Shown here piece by piece: positions 1 to 10,615 of a DNA stretch of 64,000 nt (its first letter is position 1; the number at the start of each line of letters is the position of its first letter). Below the pieces are notes generated by a model. That model was not told where the DNA came from. It saw only the letters and a program-made list of their open reading frames with translations, and did no database searches. The stretch spans positions 50,947,501 through 51,011,500 of the forward strand of contig NC_090990.1 in NCBI RefSeq assembly GCF_041146395.1, in the 5' to 3' direction. A program made the translations under genes and the position numbers. Origin of the DNA: Eulemur rufifrons. Lineage: Eukaryota; Chordata; Mammalia; Primates; Lemuridae.

Positions 1-508
1 TCCAATTGCATCACAATGACTTGGCTATCTGGGTCTTTGTTTCTCAACTTCCACAGAATGATAATAAAATGCAATAAAGAGGCAAAACCAAGGTGGCCCA
101 GACTACAGGAAGAAGCTTATTACTTAAACATACTCTGGGTAAACATACTCCCAGTCATTTATAGGAACTGATTGAAACATATATGCTCCCTGCTATTCTT
201 AAATAGAATGTTGAAGGGCTGCATGATATTAGGAAACATTTATTGAGCACTCTAAGTTCCTTTGAGAAAAGCACTTTGTTTAGATTCTTATATTTGACCA
301 TGAATCAATGTTTACATTTTCAGTAAATAATACGCAATAACCCCAAAGTTAAGAATGGTCATTTCTGGATGATGAGATAACAGCTGATTTCTATTTCCTT
401 TTAATGCATATTTTTTAGGTTTTCCTCCACCAGTGTTTTCTGTTTACTGCTAAAAGTTATTTACATTTTTTTAAAAGGAAAAAAAATCACAGCTTGGTTT
501 ATAGCATT
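1..508. other. 3' flank of INSL5, no gene seen
   Basis: AT-rich sequence downstream of INSL5. I see no exon, no recognisable repeat and no RNA gene. It may hold the end of the INSL5 3' untranslated region near its upper border. Confidence 0.5.
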
Positions 509-514
509 TTTATT
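509..514 (-). terminator. INSL5: candidate INSL5 polyadenylation signal
   Basis: On the minus strand this reads AATAAA, about 265 bases past the INSL5 stop codon. The position suits a short 3' untranslated region, but in AT-rich DNA a lone hexamer is weak evidence. Inference only. Confidence 0.4.
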
Positions 515-777
515 GCAATTTTGCACAGCATTTGAAATTGCACAGCATTAGTTAAAATTTGGAAAGAACAGAGCATTCACCTTGGCAAAGGGAGCAAATA
601 GATTTCACTTTCTATTTTGAATTGTGTTAGCCATTCATCCCCACCTTTTAGAAAAGAAGGATTGCCTACCCAACAGCCATCATTTTAATAACACAATGTA
701 ACTGTTATACCAGGCAGTAAGCACTGTGATTAAACATGTGCTAACGCTCTGCCACCCATTGGCTGTTTGCTCTTGCC

Positions 778-1013
778 TTAACAAAGAGCACTCAGATCAG
801 TCATGGAACAGCCTTTAGTGCAGCATAAAGTTTGTAAATCTTGTCTTGACATCACTGACTTTCGGATCTTTGACTCCCAAAGCCCTTCAGCGGGGATCTG
901 TCCACCCTGAAGACGGTCCTCCCCTGAGGCATCCACCAGCGGAAGGTTTTGTGCTGTGTTTTCCTCAGAAACCTCGTATTTATTTGGGAGCTGGAAGGAG
1001 TTTCCTCTCTCAG
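778..1013 (-). CDS. INSL5: INSL5 exon 2: C-peptide and A chain
   Basis: Second coding exon of insulin-like peptide 5. On the minus strand a pyrimidine-rich acceptor ending in CATACAG precedes it. It completes the split codon G|CT (Ala59) and runs to a TAA at 780-778. It supplies the rest of the connecting peptide (about residues 59-115, ending SVMSR, the expected processing site) and the A chain (about 116-136). The A chain shows the family pattern CC-x3-C-x8-C with Cys122, Cys123, Cys127 and Cys136, and ends at the final Cys as INSL5 does. Compared with the human protein as I remember it, there is one extra residue in the connecting peptide (SKIRKSV region) and Lys instead of Asp after CCT. 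No frameshift or stop interrupts it. A plus-strand open frame overlapping this exon (846-1244) is an antisense shadow. Confidence 0.93.
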
Positions 1014-2101
1014 CTGTATGGAAGAGAAAAAAAACAATACATCCTTAGAGAGCTCCTGCAAAGAAGGCAGCATTCTACACTTGGGGAAATGAATTGGATT
1101 TCTGAAATCAAATTGAATCCTACATGTAATTTTTCTTTAAATGTTGGTCTGGTTTCAGAGAAATTAGACATTTTGGGGAGAGCTCAGTTATCTCCACTGT
1201 CCTTGTATTACAGAGGAGGAAACTTTAGTGCAGAGCTTGCGTGAGCCAGTGTCACTCGGCTAGCGAGAGCCAAATCAGGACTTGACTTCTCTTACTGGCT
1301 TCCCCTGCTCCATGACCAGCAGCTTCCAAAGTTATTAGCTACGTGCTATAAACAAAAAGCACACAAACAAAAACCAACCCTGTGTATGCCCTGCAAAGCT
1401 GATCAGCAAGGAAGGAAGTGGAGATCTAAACCTGTATATCTGAAAATTAAAAGTGAGCCCCATAGTTTTTATCTCGGTGTTGCCCCCAAAGTTCACATAT
1501 AAGCTTCTTTCATTCAATTTGGTTCAAACTTACTTATCAGTGCCTTAGCACACTAGCAAGCACCAAGAAAAATTAGGTGAATGAATGCTGGGTGGTAAAG
1601 TGGTAATTGATCAGATAAATAACGTATGGGAAAACACTCTGAAAACCTATGAAAGATTTAATAAACAGCGTTACGATTTCTTTGGTATCAAAAGGAAATA
1701 GCCTTTAGACAGACATCCATTCCACTGTCCCATGTGTTTCAGCGACATTCCAAATGCATTTTTTTTCTAGTGCATTTTAATTTGCTATTCCAGAGTTTGA
1801 TGTAAAACCTGGTAAATTACTCTTATTCTCTTAAGATTAAAAAACCCTTATTATTTTTGTTAACAGCTAGTAATATGAGCCTCAATATTAAAGTGGTAAT
1901 GGTAAGTTCATGATTTTTCCAGACATTAGCCCACCCCAATATGAACACTGGGTCATTTTCCAAAATGTTAAATGTATTTTAAATAAAATTGAAACTTTAA
2001 CAACATATGTGGTTGCAACACTTATACAATCACATTTTTATTTTTTAACTTTTTATTATAAAACATGGCAAATACAACCAATTATTAAAACAAAATCTTA
2101 A

Positions 2102-2520
2102 GCAAGGCACAGAAAGACAAATACCACATGATCTCACTTATATATGGAATCTAAAAAAGTCGAACTCAAAAAAGTAGAGAGGAGAGTGATGGTCACCAGG
2201 GGCTGGGGGCTGGGGACAGGGTGGTTGGGGAGATGGATGTTGGTCAGGGGTACAACAAAATTTCAGTTAGACAGGAGGAATAAGCTCAAGAGATTTGTTG
2301 TACAACATGGTGACTATAGTAATAACAATGCATGTATATTCTTGAAAATTGCTAAAAGAGTGGATTTTAAGTGTTCTTATTATAAAAATAATGATAAGTA
2401 TGTGAAGTAATGCGTATGTTAGCTTGATTTAGCCATTCCACAATGTATACATCATTCAAAATAATATATTGTACACAATAAACATATATACAATTTTTGT
2501 CATTAAAAAATAAAACAAAA
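2102..2520 (+). mobile_element. old L1 3' end fragment
   Basis: The sequence carries the familiar L1M 3' region: 'cacatgatctcactta..tggaatctaaaaaag', a G-rich stretch (2195-2240) and an ending like 'attgtacacaataaac'. The open frame at 2144-2410 is part of this repeat and not a gene. Confidence 0.8.
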
Positions 2521-2869
2521 TAATAAAAAAATAGGATTTTACATAAATTCTACTTCACACTTTAATATAAGGTTAGCAGAAAGAATTCCAGTAAAACTTC
2601 TGAGTTACTTGAATTGAAAAATAAAGAAATGCAGCAAAGTCAGTCACTTCATTACTTCTGAATCACATTCAGTTTATTTCCACCTTCAAAATTCTGATCA
2701 GACAATTCCTACTGCTAGAATTCCCACCTGCTTCATCCCCACCCCTCGGAAGTCCCCCAATCCTGAATGTCCTTCAGGGCCTCTGTCGGTCACCAGCGCC
2801 GCCATAATGCCGTCATTGATTACGACAGCCCATCGCCTTCTTTCCCACCTAAGACTCAGTAGAGACTGG

Positions 2870-3065
2870 GAAAGACCTTGGCTCTTAAAGCCAGAGAGAC
2901 CTGGTTTGCTTCCTAGCCACACTACTTGCCTGCTGGGTGAACAGTTTTCTCCTTCGTAAAATGATAAATGGTGGTAATTTTGCTTACTTCCCCGGAGCCT
3001 TAGAAAGCTGAATGAAATGTGGCACATGAAACTTCCTGGCACTTAATAAGTGCTCAGTAAAAGCC
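2870..3065 (+). repeat. MIR SINE
   Basis: It has the MIR order of motifs: 'agccagagagacctggtttg' near the start, then a degenerate core, 'cttcgtaaaatg' and 'ggcacttaataagtgctcagtaa' near the end. It is old and diverged. The minus-strand open frame 2698-3042 is a shadow. Confidence 0.75.
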
Positions 3066-3470
3066 AGATTCTTCTCTTGCATCCTTATCTAACACCTGCC
3101 TGATTTCCAACTTATTATATTCTATAATCATCCATGTGCAAAAATCTTGCTACTCCAACATGCCCCTTGACATCACATTCTTCTCGCTAGCCTCCCCAGC
3201 ACCTGCCTTAGGTGCTGAGCTCACTGAAGCAGTCATGCAATCAAATGATTTCCAGCAGGAGACTAAAGAAAGAGGTCCTTATTTTTTGAAGAGTAGGTAG
3301 TATGCCCATCTCTTTCCCAAGCCAAATTCAGTATATTTTGTTAATTAATCCCCTCAATTGACATAGAAATGGCTCTTAGAATAAGAGTTACTAAAATAAT
3401 TGTTTAAAAAAAAACAGTTTGAAAAAAATAAAAGACACAGGTGAAAGAAAAATGAAGGAGTTAACATTAC

Positions 3471-3645
3471 CTTGCTGAACTTGAGGGATCCCCTCCAGGT
3501 GCCTTCTCCACCGAGAGCTAGCACAGATGTAAACGACCGTTCTCACGTATTCTAGCCCGCAGAGCCGCACAGACTCCCTGCTCCTCGATTCCGAGATGGC
3601 AAGTAGGACAGACAATAGGAACAGAGTGAAAATGAAGCACTTCAT
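3471..3645 (-). CDS. INSL5: INSL5 exon 1: signal peptide and B chain
   Basis: First coding exon of insulin-like peptide 5, a secreted two-chain hormone of the relaxin family made by colonic enteroendocrine cells and acting on the receptor RXFP4 (family knowledge). The ATG at 3645 is chosen because it starts a typical signal peptide (Met-Lys then a hydrophobic run, cleavage near residue 20-22). A longer open frame upstream has no support. The B chain (about residues 22-48) contains CGLEY and YICASSRW with Cys29 and Cys41, followed by a basic site RR at 47-48. Spacing C-x11-C matches the family. The exon ends CAG CAA G followed by GTAATG, giving a phase-1 intron. Exons 1 and 2 together give 136 residues; the human protein is 135. 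Only conservative I/V and K/R changes are seen in the B chain against human from memory. Confidence 0.95.
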
Positions 3646-3725
3646 TTTGCTGAGGATTGAATGAGAATCTGCTACAGTGAATATTGCCAAATCAAGCTTT
3701 GGAGTTAACCTCATTCTCTTGACCA

Positions 3726-3732
3726 ATTTATA
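3726..3732 (-). promoter_or_regulatory. INSL5: candidate INSL5 TATA box
   Basis: The minus strand reads TATAAAT about 80 bases before the INSL5 ATG. This would place transcription start near 3700 and leave a 5' untranslated region of roughly 50-60 bases. The position is reasonable, but the local DNA is AT-rich and there is no transcript evidence. Confidence 0.45.
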
Positions 3733-3924
3733 CTAACTTTCCTGACATTTTATTGGTCAGAACCTCCTTTTAACGATATTTGCTAAGCACATAGTTTACG
3801 TGGTAAAAGTTTTGGAATATGGTTTTATGATTATTGTCAGTTATTCCGTCAGTCCTGGGCAGCATCACTTACCATTAGCTGCATCTGTGAGAGGAACAGA
3901 TGCTTTCTTGGAAGCCATGATGGA

Positions 3925-4290
3925 AAACTCATGGACTTTGGAAGTAGCCACGGATAAGTTTCAATTTCAGCCTTGCCACTTACTAAGTGACATAGGGCAA
4001 GTTTTAAATTCTTTGAACCTCCATAGCCATATCTCTAGAATGGGAAAATCCATCTCAAAAGGGTTTTGTGAGTATTAAAAGCAACATCTACGTCAAAGCC
4101 ATAAGAAATAACCGTTAAGAATGCAGGTTCTTTTGTGCTGGGTTTGAATCCTGGGTCCTTACTTACCAGATCTAGAATCTTAAGCAAGCTATTTAAGCAC
4201 CCTTCTTTGTAAAATTGTGCTGATGATTATAACTATGTCATAGAGATAATAAGATAATGTGTGTCCAGTTTGATGCAATAAAAAAATCAA
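3925..4290 (+). repeat. two adjacent MIR-like SINE fragments
   Basis: Two diverged MIR-type units lie in tandem, about 3925-4105 and 4110-4290. Each shows the MIR layout: 'gccacttactaagtgacatagggcaag' type core in the first, 'gggtttgaatcctgggtcct' and 'cttctttgtaaaattg' in the second. The plus-strand frame 3800-4078 runs through this and is not a gene. Confidence 0.6.
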
Positions 4291-5872
4291 TGTTTGTTGG
4301 TTGTTTCATTCTCACCATCAGCATAGACTAGAAAGATAATTTCTCTTCAGAATTCAGAATGTCTCTGACTGGAATCTTGCTTGTTATTCTTCACCTATAA
4401 CTTAGGTATACCTTTCTCAACACATGTTTCTATGATACTATAAAGCTGAGTCCATAATCTCAGATAACTAAATAATGAAATTTCTCTTTTGGTAAAACCT
4501 CCGAAAACACTAGTCCTTGCAAAGCTCTTACCTAAACTGAGAATGCTGGAGTTTGAGATCTTAATGAGCTGTTGACTCACTTTTTAGCAAGTCGAACAAA
4601 TAATTGTTTAGATTCTGTGGAATCTTTGTCTGTGATCCCTGGTTGGAAAAAAAAAAAATCACTACAGTCTGTGGCAAAGATCATATCACCCATACTTCTT
4701 GTGAAATGACTGTTCTTCTGTAGGGAAGCTGGAAAACAAAATAATGTATTCTCTGACTCTGAGAAATGACAAAAAACTGTTTAAAAGAATCTTATTTTCT
4801 CCATCTCTCTGGCTGTAGTGTGAAGAATGGATTAAGGGAGGTAAGACCTGAGGCAGGAGAAACAGAGAAGGCTGTTGCAGTAATTCAGATGAGATATGAT
4901 GGTGGCCTAAACTTGAGGCCATGGCAGAGAGGAAGGATAGGGCAAATGGGTATTCAAAAGATAAGATGGTTTGGTACCGATTGAGTATCAGGGGCAACAG
5001 AGAGAGAGCCATCAAAAATGGTACCTAGATTTCTGGTTTGCACAACAAGAAGGTAGGGGGGTCATTTGCTAAGAAAGGGACCAAAGAAGCAGGAATGGTT
5101 TTGTCACCAGAAAAAACTACCCCATCTTTTGATGGGCCAAAATCAGTGTCTTTTATCAACTCCAGAGGGGCGTCCGCATCACCATGGCTAGCGCATCCAT
5201 CCACAGCATCAGCAACTATTCAGCCATGTATTACCAAACTTCTTCCTTTCCTTGGAGACTTATACAGCCCTATCTTGACAAATGCTAGTTTTAACACAGC
5301 AGTGCAGAAAAGATATGGTCAGTGGCTATGGACTGAGCTTCTGCGCAATTCAAGAAAGAAATATTCAGCCAAGGGACAATCCCTACCCTAGATGTCAGAG
5401 GGACTCTGGGATGAATCCTGCTATCACCACCACTTGATCCCCCTAGGCTCAAAATAGTCCCCTCTTCTGCCACCTCTTTCTTAATACCTCATCAGGGTTG
5501 ATCTTAATTTGGGATGCAGATGAGAGCCCAGCAAGACCTGAGCTCAGCCTGTGACCGAATGGAAGCAAGCTAATCAGCTAGGTCATTTGCCCAGATGAAA
5601 AGGCTAATGACAATGATGAATTTTGAAGCTCCTAGTTGTGGAGCTTCAAAATTGGGGGCTTTATTTTCCCCATTTATACATTCAGAATGTTGAATTGAAT
5701 TGCTTAAGAGCTCTTCTGAACTTGAAATTCTAAGTCTTGTTTTAATTGTCTGATTATGTTACTCCCATCTCAAAAACCTCCGGTGGCTTGCCATTATCTA
5801 CACAAGACAATCCAAACGATCTGGCATTTAAGGCTCTCCATTCAGGTCCCCAAACATCACTCTGCATACCTC
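4291..5872. other. intergenic DNA, no gene seen
   Basis: INSL5-DNAI4 intergenic sequence. Apart from a strong hairpin at 5619-5653 I see no recognisable element. The open frames here (4686-5015 minus, 4766-4984 plus, 5038-5391 plus) show no protein family features and are probably chance. Confidence 0.5.
5619..5653. repeat. perfect 14-bp inverted repeat (hairpin)
   Basis: The left arm AATTTTGAAGCTCC (5619-5632) is followed by a 7-base spacer and a perfectly complementary right arm GGAGCTTCAAAATT (5640-5653). It lies in intergenic DNA with no repeat I can name. It could be a chance palindrome, a transposon remnant or a transcribed stem. Nothing seen decides among these. Confidence 0.85.
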
Positions 5873-5887
5873 AAGGTCCAACCAGAG

Positions 5888-6241
<354 letters not shown>

Positions 6242-6404
6242 TCCAACCAGAGAGGACAATGAAAATGAAAACAAATCTTTCCATCTTTTGACCAACTAGT
6301 CTGCTGTGTGCCCCTCTCACTGGAGCACTTCACCCTTTTTGTTTGGAAGGTGACATTTCTTCTGCATGTAGTTTGTAACTCAGTGTCTGTGTGGCTTTTG
6401 ATAT

Positions 6405-6770
6405 GTTCATTAGTCCATTGGGGCTGCTTTAACAAAATACAAGAGACTGGGTGGCTTATAACAGCAGACATTTCTCACCACCCTGGCTGTTGGCAAGTCC
6501 AAGATGAAAGTTGCCAGCATGGGCAGTTTCTGGTGAGAGCCCTCTTCAGGGTTGTGAACTGTCAACTTTTCACTGTGTCCTCACATAGGTAGGAGGGGTG
6601 AGCTGACTCTCTGGGGTTGCTTATAAGGGCACTAGTTCCATTTATGAGGGCTCTGCTCCCCTGACCTATTCACCTCCCCAAAATCCTACCTCCTAATTTC
6701 ATCACCTTGGGGGTTAGGATTTCACCATATGAATTTGGGGAGATACCATATATAATTGTCTTCTACGAGT
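6405..6770 (-). mobile_element. MLT1C-like MaLR LTR, reverse orientation
   Basis: It runs from 'attagtccattggggctgc' through 'agactgggtggcttataac', 'cactgtgtcctcacat' and 'gggggttaggatttcaccat'. This is the reverse complement of an MLT1C-type solo LTR from memory. The open frames overlapping it (6308-6592) are repeat sequence. Confidence 0.75.
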
Positions 6771-6784
6771 TTTAGTTTGTCCAT

Positions 6785-6900
6785 CTGCGAAGGGATAATA
6801 ATCTGTGTTTTATAATGTTATTGTGAAGACAGAATGAGTTCACATGAGTATAGCACCTACCATAATATATGATGCTTAATAAATACTCGATAAATTAACA
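6785..6900 (+). repeat. MIR 3' fragment
   Basis: Short MIR-like end with 'tccatctgcgaagggataata' and 'gcacctaccataatatatgatgcttaataaata'-type wording, diverged. Confidence 0.5.
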
Positions 6901-8015
6901 ATGTCCTGAGCAAGGGATTAGAAAATGTTACTTTTTGGTTGAGACTAGCTACTATGGATGGCTTTTCTGTACAACTCTCAATCTCAAAACGATCGATAAA
7001 TTTGTACTTCTGTAGTCTTTTTCTTTCCTTCCTTCCTTCATTCTTTCCTTTCCTTCTTCCTTCCTATCCTCTTTCTGTAAAAAGCTCTAATAAAGTAGAG
7101 CCTTAGGGTACTGTTTTTTCAAGACATGAGTCTTTTCAGATGGTCTTGGAAAATTAAAAAAAAAGAAAGGATCCTATGTTAATAGTCCCATTGAGATTAA
7201 TAATGCATGTTAATATACTAAGGGCTCAGACAAGACTTATAGTTAGAAAATTTCTTTAACTTTGTTTAATTCAATGTTTCCCTAACTTATTTGATCCTGG
7301 AAATTCTTTCACCATGAAATTGCCTAACATCTGGAATTGCCATGAGTTTCTAGCATAGACATATTTCTAGTTCTCTTCTGTCCAGGCACATGGTAAGATT
7401 GTATCTCTCTGCTCTTTAAACTTGGGCATGTGACATATTTTGGCAAATAAAATGTGAATGGAAGTAATATATGTCATTTATACCTGAAATTTAAGGATTG
7501 AGGCATGATTCTTTATTCTCCCTCTTCCCTGCCTTGGTGGCCAACATTTCTGAACTGGAACCTAGTCATTGAGGAAAAACACTCAATGGTGCAGAGCCGC
7601 CTACTGACCTGTAATGAACATGTAATATGAATGAGAAAAGAAACGCTTTTCATTTAAAGCCACTGAGATTTAGGGATTATTGGTTATGACCTGGTTTATC
7701 TTGACTAGTATAATTATCTTAAAGTTATTTACATCTTACAGATATAATCTTTATAATGATTCAAGTTTATACATCAAAGCAAAGCAAAATCAATTATTTC
7801 ACCTTAAAAATTGGAATTAATGATCACATGTTCAACATGATTGATTATATAAAGGTCACAATTAATGTGTACCAAAAATCCAAATTAAAAACCAGAGAGT
7901 GGATTCAGTAAATATATCTTTCACTTATATATTATGCCGTTTATTGAGGAACTATGGCCACAGTGTGCCTAATAGATGGTGTCTGGAGCAGGTTGGCTTG
8001 AGTTATAAGTACTAT
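6901..8015. other. intergenic DNA with a CT-rich simple repeat
   Basis: No gene is seen. A (CTTC)n-like pyrimidine tract lies at about 7018-7075. The rest is AT-rich sequence without a repeat I can name. Confidence 0.5.
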
Positions 8016-8600
8016 CTACGGCATCAGATTTGGGAGATCAGATCTCAGTTCTGCCATTTAATATACATGAGAACTTAGGACATATTTGATATCTCCCAAT
8101 CTAAGTTTCTTCATTTGTAAAATAGTGATAATAGAGGCCAGGCACGGTGGCTCACGCCTGTAATCCTAGCACTCTGGGAGGCCAAGGCGGGTGGATCGCT
8201 CGAGGTCAGGGGTTCGAGACCAGCCTGAGCAAGAGCAAGACCCCGTCTCTACTAAAAATAGAAAGAAATTATCTGGCCAACTAAAATATATATAGAAAAA
8301 ATTAGCCAGGCATGGTGGCGCATGCCTGTAGTCCCAGCTACTTGGGAGGCTGAGGCAGTAGGATCACTTGAGCCCAGGAGTTTGAGATTGCTGTGAGCTA
8401 GGCTGACGCCCCCCCGGCACTCACTCTAGCCTGGGCAACAAAGCGACACTCTGTCTCAAAAAAAAAAAAAAAAAAAAAAGTGGTAATAATACTGACTTCA
8501 TTAGAATAACTATAAGGATTAAATGATGGCAAGAGTGCTGATCAGAGTCTCTAGCACAAAGGGAATTTTTAATAGATTGGTCATTGATGATAATTATAAT
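8016..8600 (+). repeat. MIR SINE split by an Alu
   Basis: The left part (about 8016-8135, 'gttctgccattta..' and 'cttcatttgtaaaatagtga') and the right part (8480-8600, 'ataaggattaaatgatg..') together make one MIR. The Alu at 8136-8479 interrupts it. Similar AGTGATAATA / AGTGGTAATA sequence flanks the Alu, an imperfect target duplication. Confidence 0.65.
8136..8479 (+). mobile_element. strepsirrhine-type Alu, full dimer
   Basis: Complete dimer starting GGCCAGGCACGGTGG, with the lemur-type middle segment and a poly-A tail. A short C run (near 8410) interrupts the usual 'gctgacgcca' wording. It is inserted within a MIR. Confidence 0.92.
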
Positions 8601-9589
8601 GGTGATAATTTCACCAAATAGTGCCTAGTAGCCTTGGTATTAAGATGCTTGAATTTTAGTATTGCTACTCTATTTTCTAGCTAAGAGACCTTGAGAAAGT
8701 ATTTAACCTGCAATTTGATTTTCTAATTTGTAACATGGAAAAATATCACAGGATCAATTAAGGTAATGTTAATTATAGCTTTGATAAATTACAAAGCATA
8801 TTACATGTAATTATTTCATGCTAATGATGATTATGAGTTCACTATATGTAAATTCATTAGCAAACACTAATTTATTTTTTATTATTTTCTAACACAGTTA
8901 GTACTTGCTCATCTTTGGCTAATATTCATTCTTAATCCTTCTAGATGGAGTTTTCATCATGGCACAGCTATCCATCTGCCTATTCCTAGGAGTCATGCAA
9001 AACTCCTCATTCTCTCACTCTCCATTGACTAAACCTTCTCCATACACAAACATACATTAAATTGCCAAGTCTCATCTAAATTCCTCTGTAATCCACCCAC
9101 TGCTCTCTATCCCCTCCACCAAGACTTCGACTTTCATTTGTATTACTGCAGTAGCCCCTCAATTGGCCTTGCCATCAATCCATTTCCCACACTCCTGCCA
9201 GAATGATCTTTCTAAAACATGTGATTGTTATCCACCTTTAAAACCTTCCAATGGTTTCCCATTTCTGTCAAGAAAAAGTCTAAATTTCTTTAACATGATC
9301 TACAAGGCATTTCACGATCTGGCCTCTTTCTACCTGTTCAGGTCCAGCTGTTTTAGATTCCCTCAAACTCTAAATGGTTCAGGTATACCAAACACCTTAC
9401 AGATTTTGAAATTCCATATTCTGTCTCTCTTCAGGCCTTTACACATGCCATTTCCTCCACTATTTAAATCTGATTAGTTTCTACTCTACACGTATCTATA
9501 GAATGGATATTGAAATAACAATTATCTAGATAACTTTTTGCATAATTTTTGTGGATTAAACTTTCTTACCATTCATTATAGTGATTTTT

Positions 9590-9876
9590 TTTCTTCAAGA
9601 CAGGATCTCAGTCTGTCACCCAGGCTGGAGTGCAATGGTGTGATCATAGGTCACTACAGCCTCAAACTCCTGAGCTTAAGCAATCCTCCTGTGTCAGCCT
9701 TTGAAGTAACTTGGACTATAGGCATGTGCCACTACACCCAGCTAATTTTTTATATTTTTGTAGAGACAGGGTCTTGGTATGTTGCCCAGGCTGGTCTGAA
9801 ACTCCTGGCCTCCAGGGATCCTCTCACCTTGGCCTCCCAAAGTGCTGGGATTACAGGTGAGCCACCATGCCTGACC
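9590..9876 (-). mobile_element. older AluJ-like element, reverse
   Basis: Reverse-oriented Alu dimer without the lemur-type middle segment ('gagacagggtcttggtatgt', 'ggattacaggtgagccacc'). TATAGTGATTTTT before it and TATAGCAATTTTT after it look like an aged target duplication. The plus-strand frame 9538-9891 is a translation of this repeat. Confidence 0.85.
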
Positions 9877-9896
9877 TATAGCAATTTTTAAGCCCT

Positions 9897-10615
9897 ATCA
9901 GTAAGAATTCAAATGAGCAACTGACACACAACTCAATAGCAAAAAAACAAATAACTTGATTTAAAAAATGGGCAAAGAACCGGAATAGACATTTTTCCAA
10001 AGAAGACATACAGTGGCTAACAGGTATATGAAAAGGTATTCAATATCACTAACCATCAGGGAAATGCAAATAAGAACCACAATGAGATATCACCTCACAC
10101 CTTTAGGAAGGCTATTATCAAAAAGACAAGAGATAACTAGTATTGGCAAGGATGTGAAAAAAGGGAACCCCTGTACACTGTTGGTGGGAATGTAAATTGG
10201 TACAGCTATCCTGAAGAACAGTGTAGGAGTTCCTCAAAAAATTAAAAATAGAACTACCATGCAATTCAGCAATTCCACTCCTGGATATATTTTCAAAAGA
10301 AATGAAATCAGTATATCAAAGAGATATCTGCACTCCTATGTTCAATACAGCATTACTCACAATAGTCAAGATATGGAATAAATCTAAGTGTCCGATGGAT
10401 GAATGGATAAAGAAAATGTGATATGCACACACAAACATACACACACACGCAATGGTAACTGTGATGATGGATGTGTTAATTTGATTGTGGTAATCATTTC
10501 ACAATGTATATATCTATATATCAAGCCATCATGTTATACATCTTGAATGTATATAATTTTATTTGTCAATTATAGCTCACTAAAGCTGGAGAAAAAATGC
10601 AAAACAAATACTCAA
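9897..10615 (+). mobile_element. L1 fragment: end of ORF2 and 3' region
   Basis: Contains the well-known L1 ORF2 tail wording ('caatatcactaaccatcagg', 'gagatatcacctcacacctt', 'gttggtgggaatgtaaattg'), followed by an old L1 3' end. Frames are broken by stops, so it is a fossil. The frame at 10013-10195 belongs to it. Confidence 0.88.

Larger units (their letters stand above)
1014..3470 (-). other. INSL5: INSL5 intron (GT-AG, phase 1)
   Basis: The donor is GTAATG at 3470 downward and the acceptor is CAG at 1016-1014. A single phase-1 intron inside the connecting peptide is the standard gene structure of the insulin/relaxin family. The intron contains an old L1 3' end (2102-2520) and a MIR (about 2870-3065). 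No other exon-like sequence was seen in it. Confidence 0.9.

Noticed and set aside
846..1244. 132-residue plus-strand open frame
   Set aside because: It overlaps INSL5 exon 2 on the opposite strand, has no family features and no splice or promoter context. It is an antisense shadow.
3391..3726. taking INSL5 start at the longest open frame (111 residues)
   Set aside because: The upstream Met has no signal peptide behind it, while the ATG at 3645 starts a clear one. The frame also reads past the donor at 3470 into the intron.
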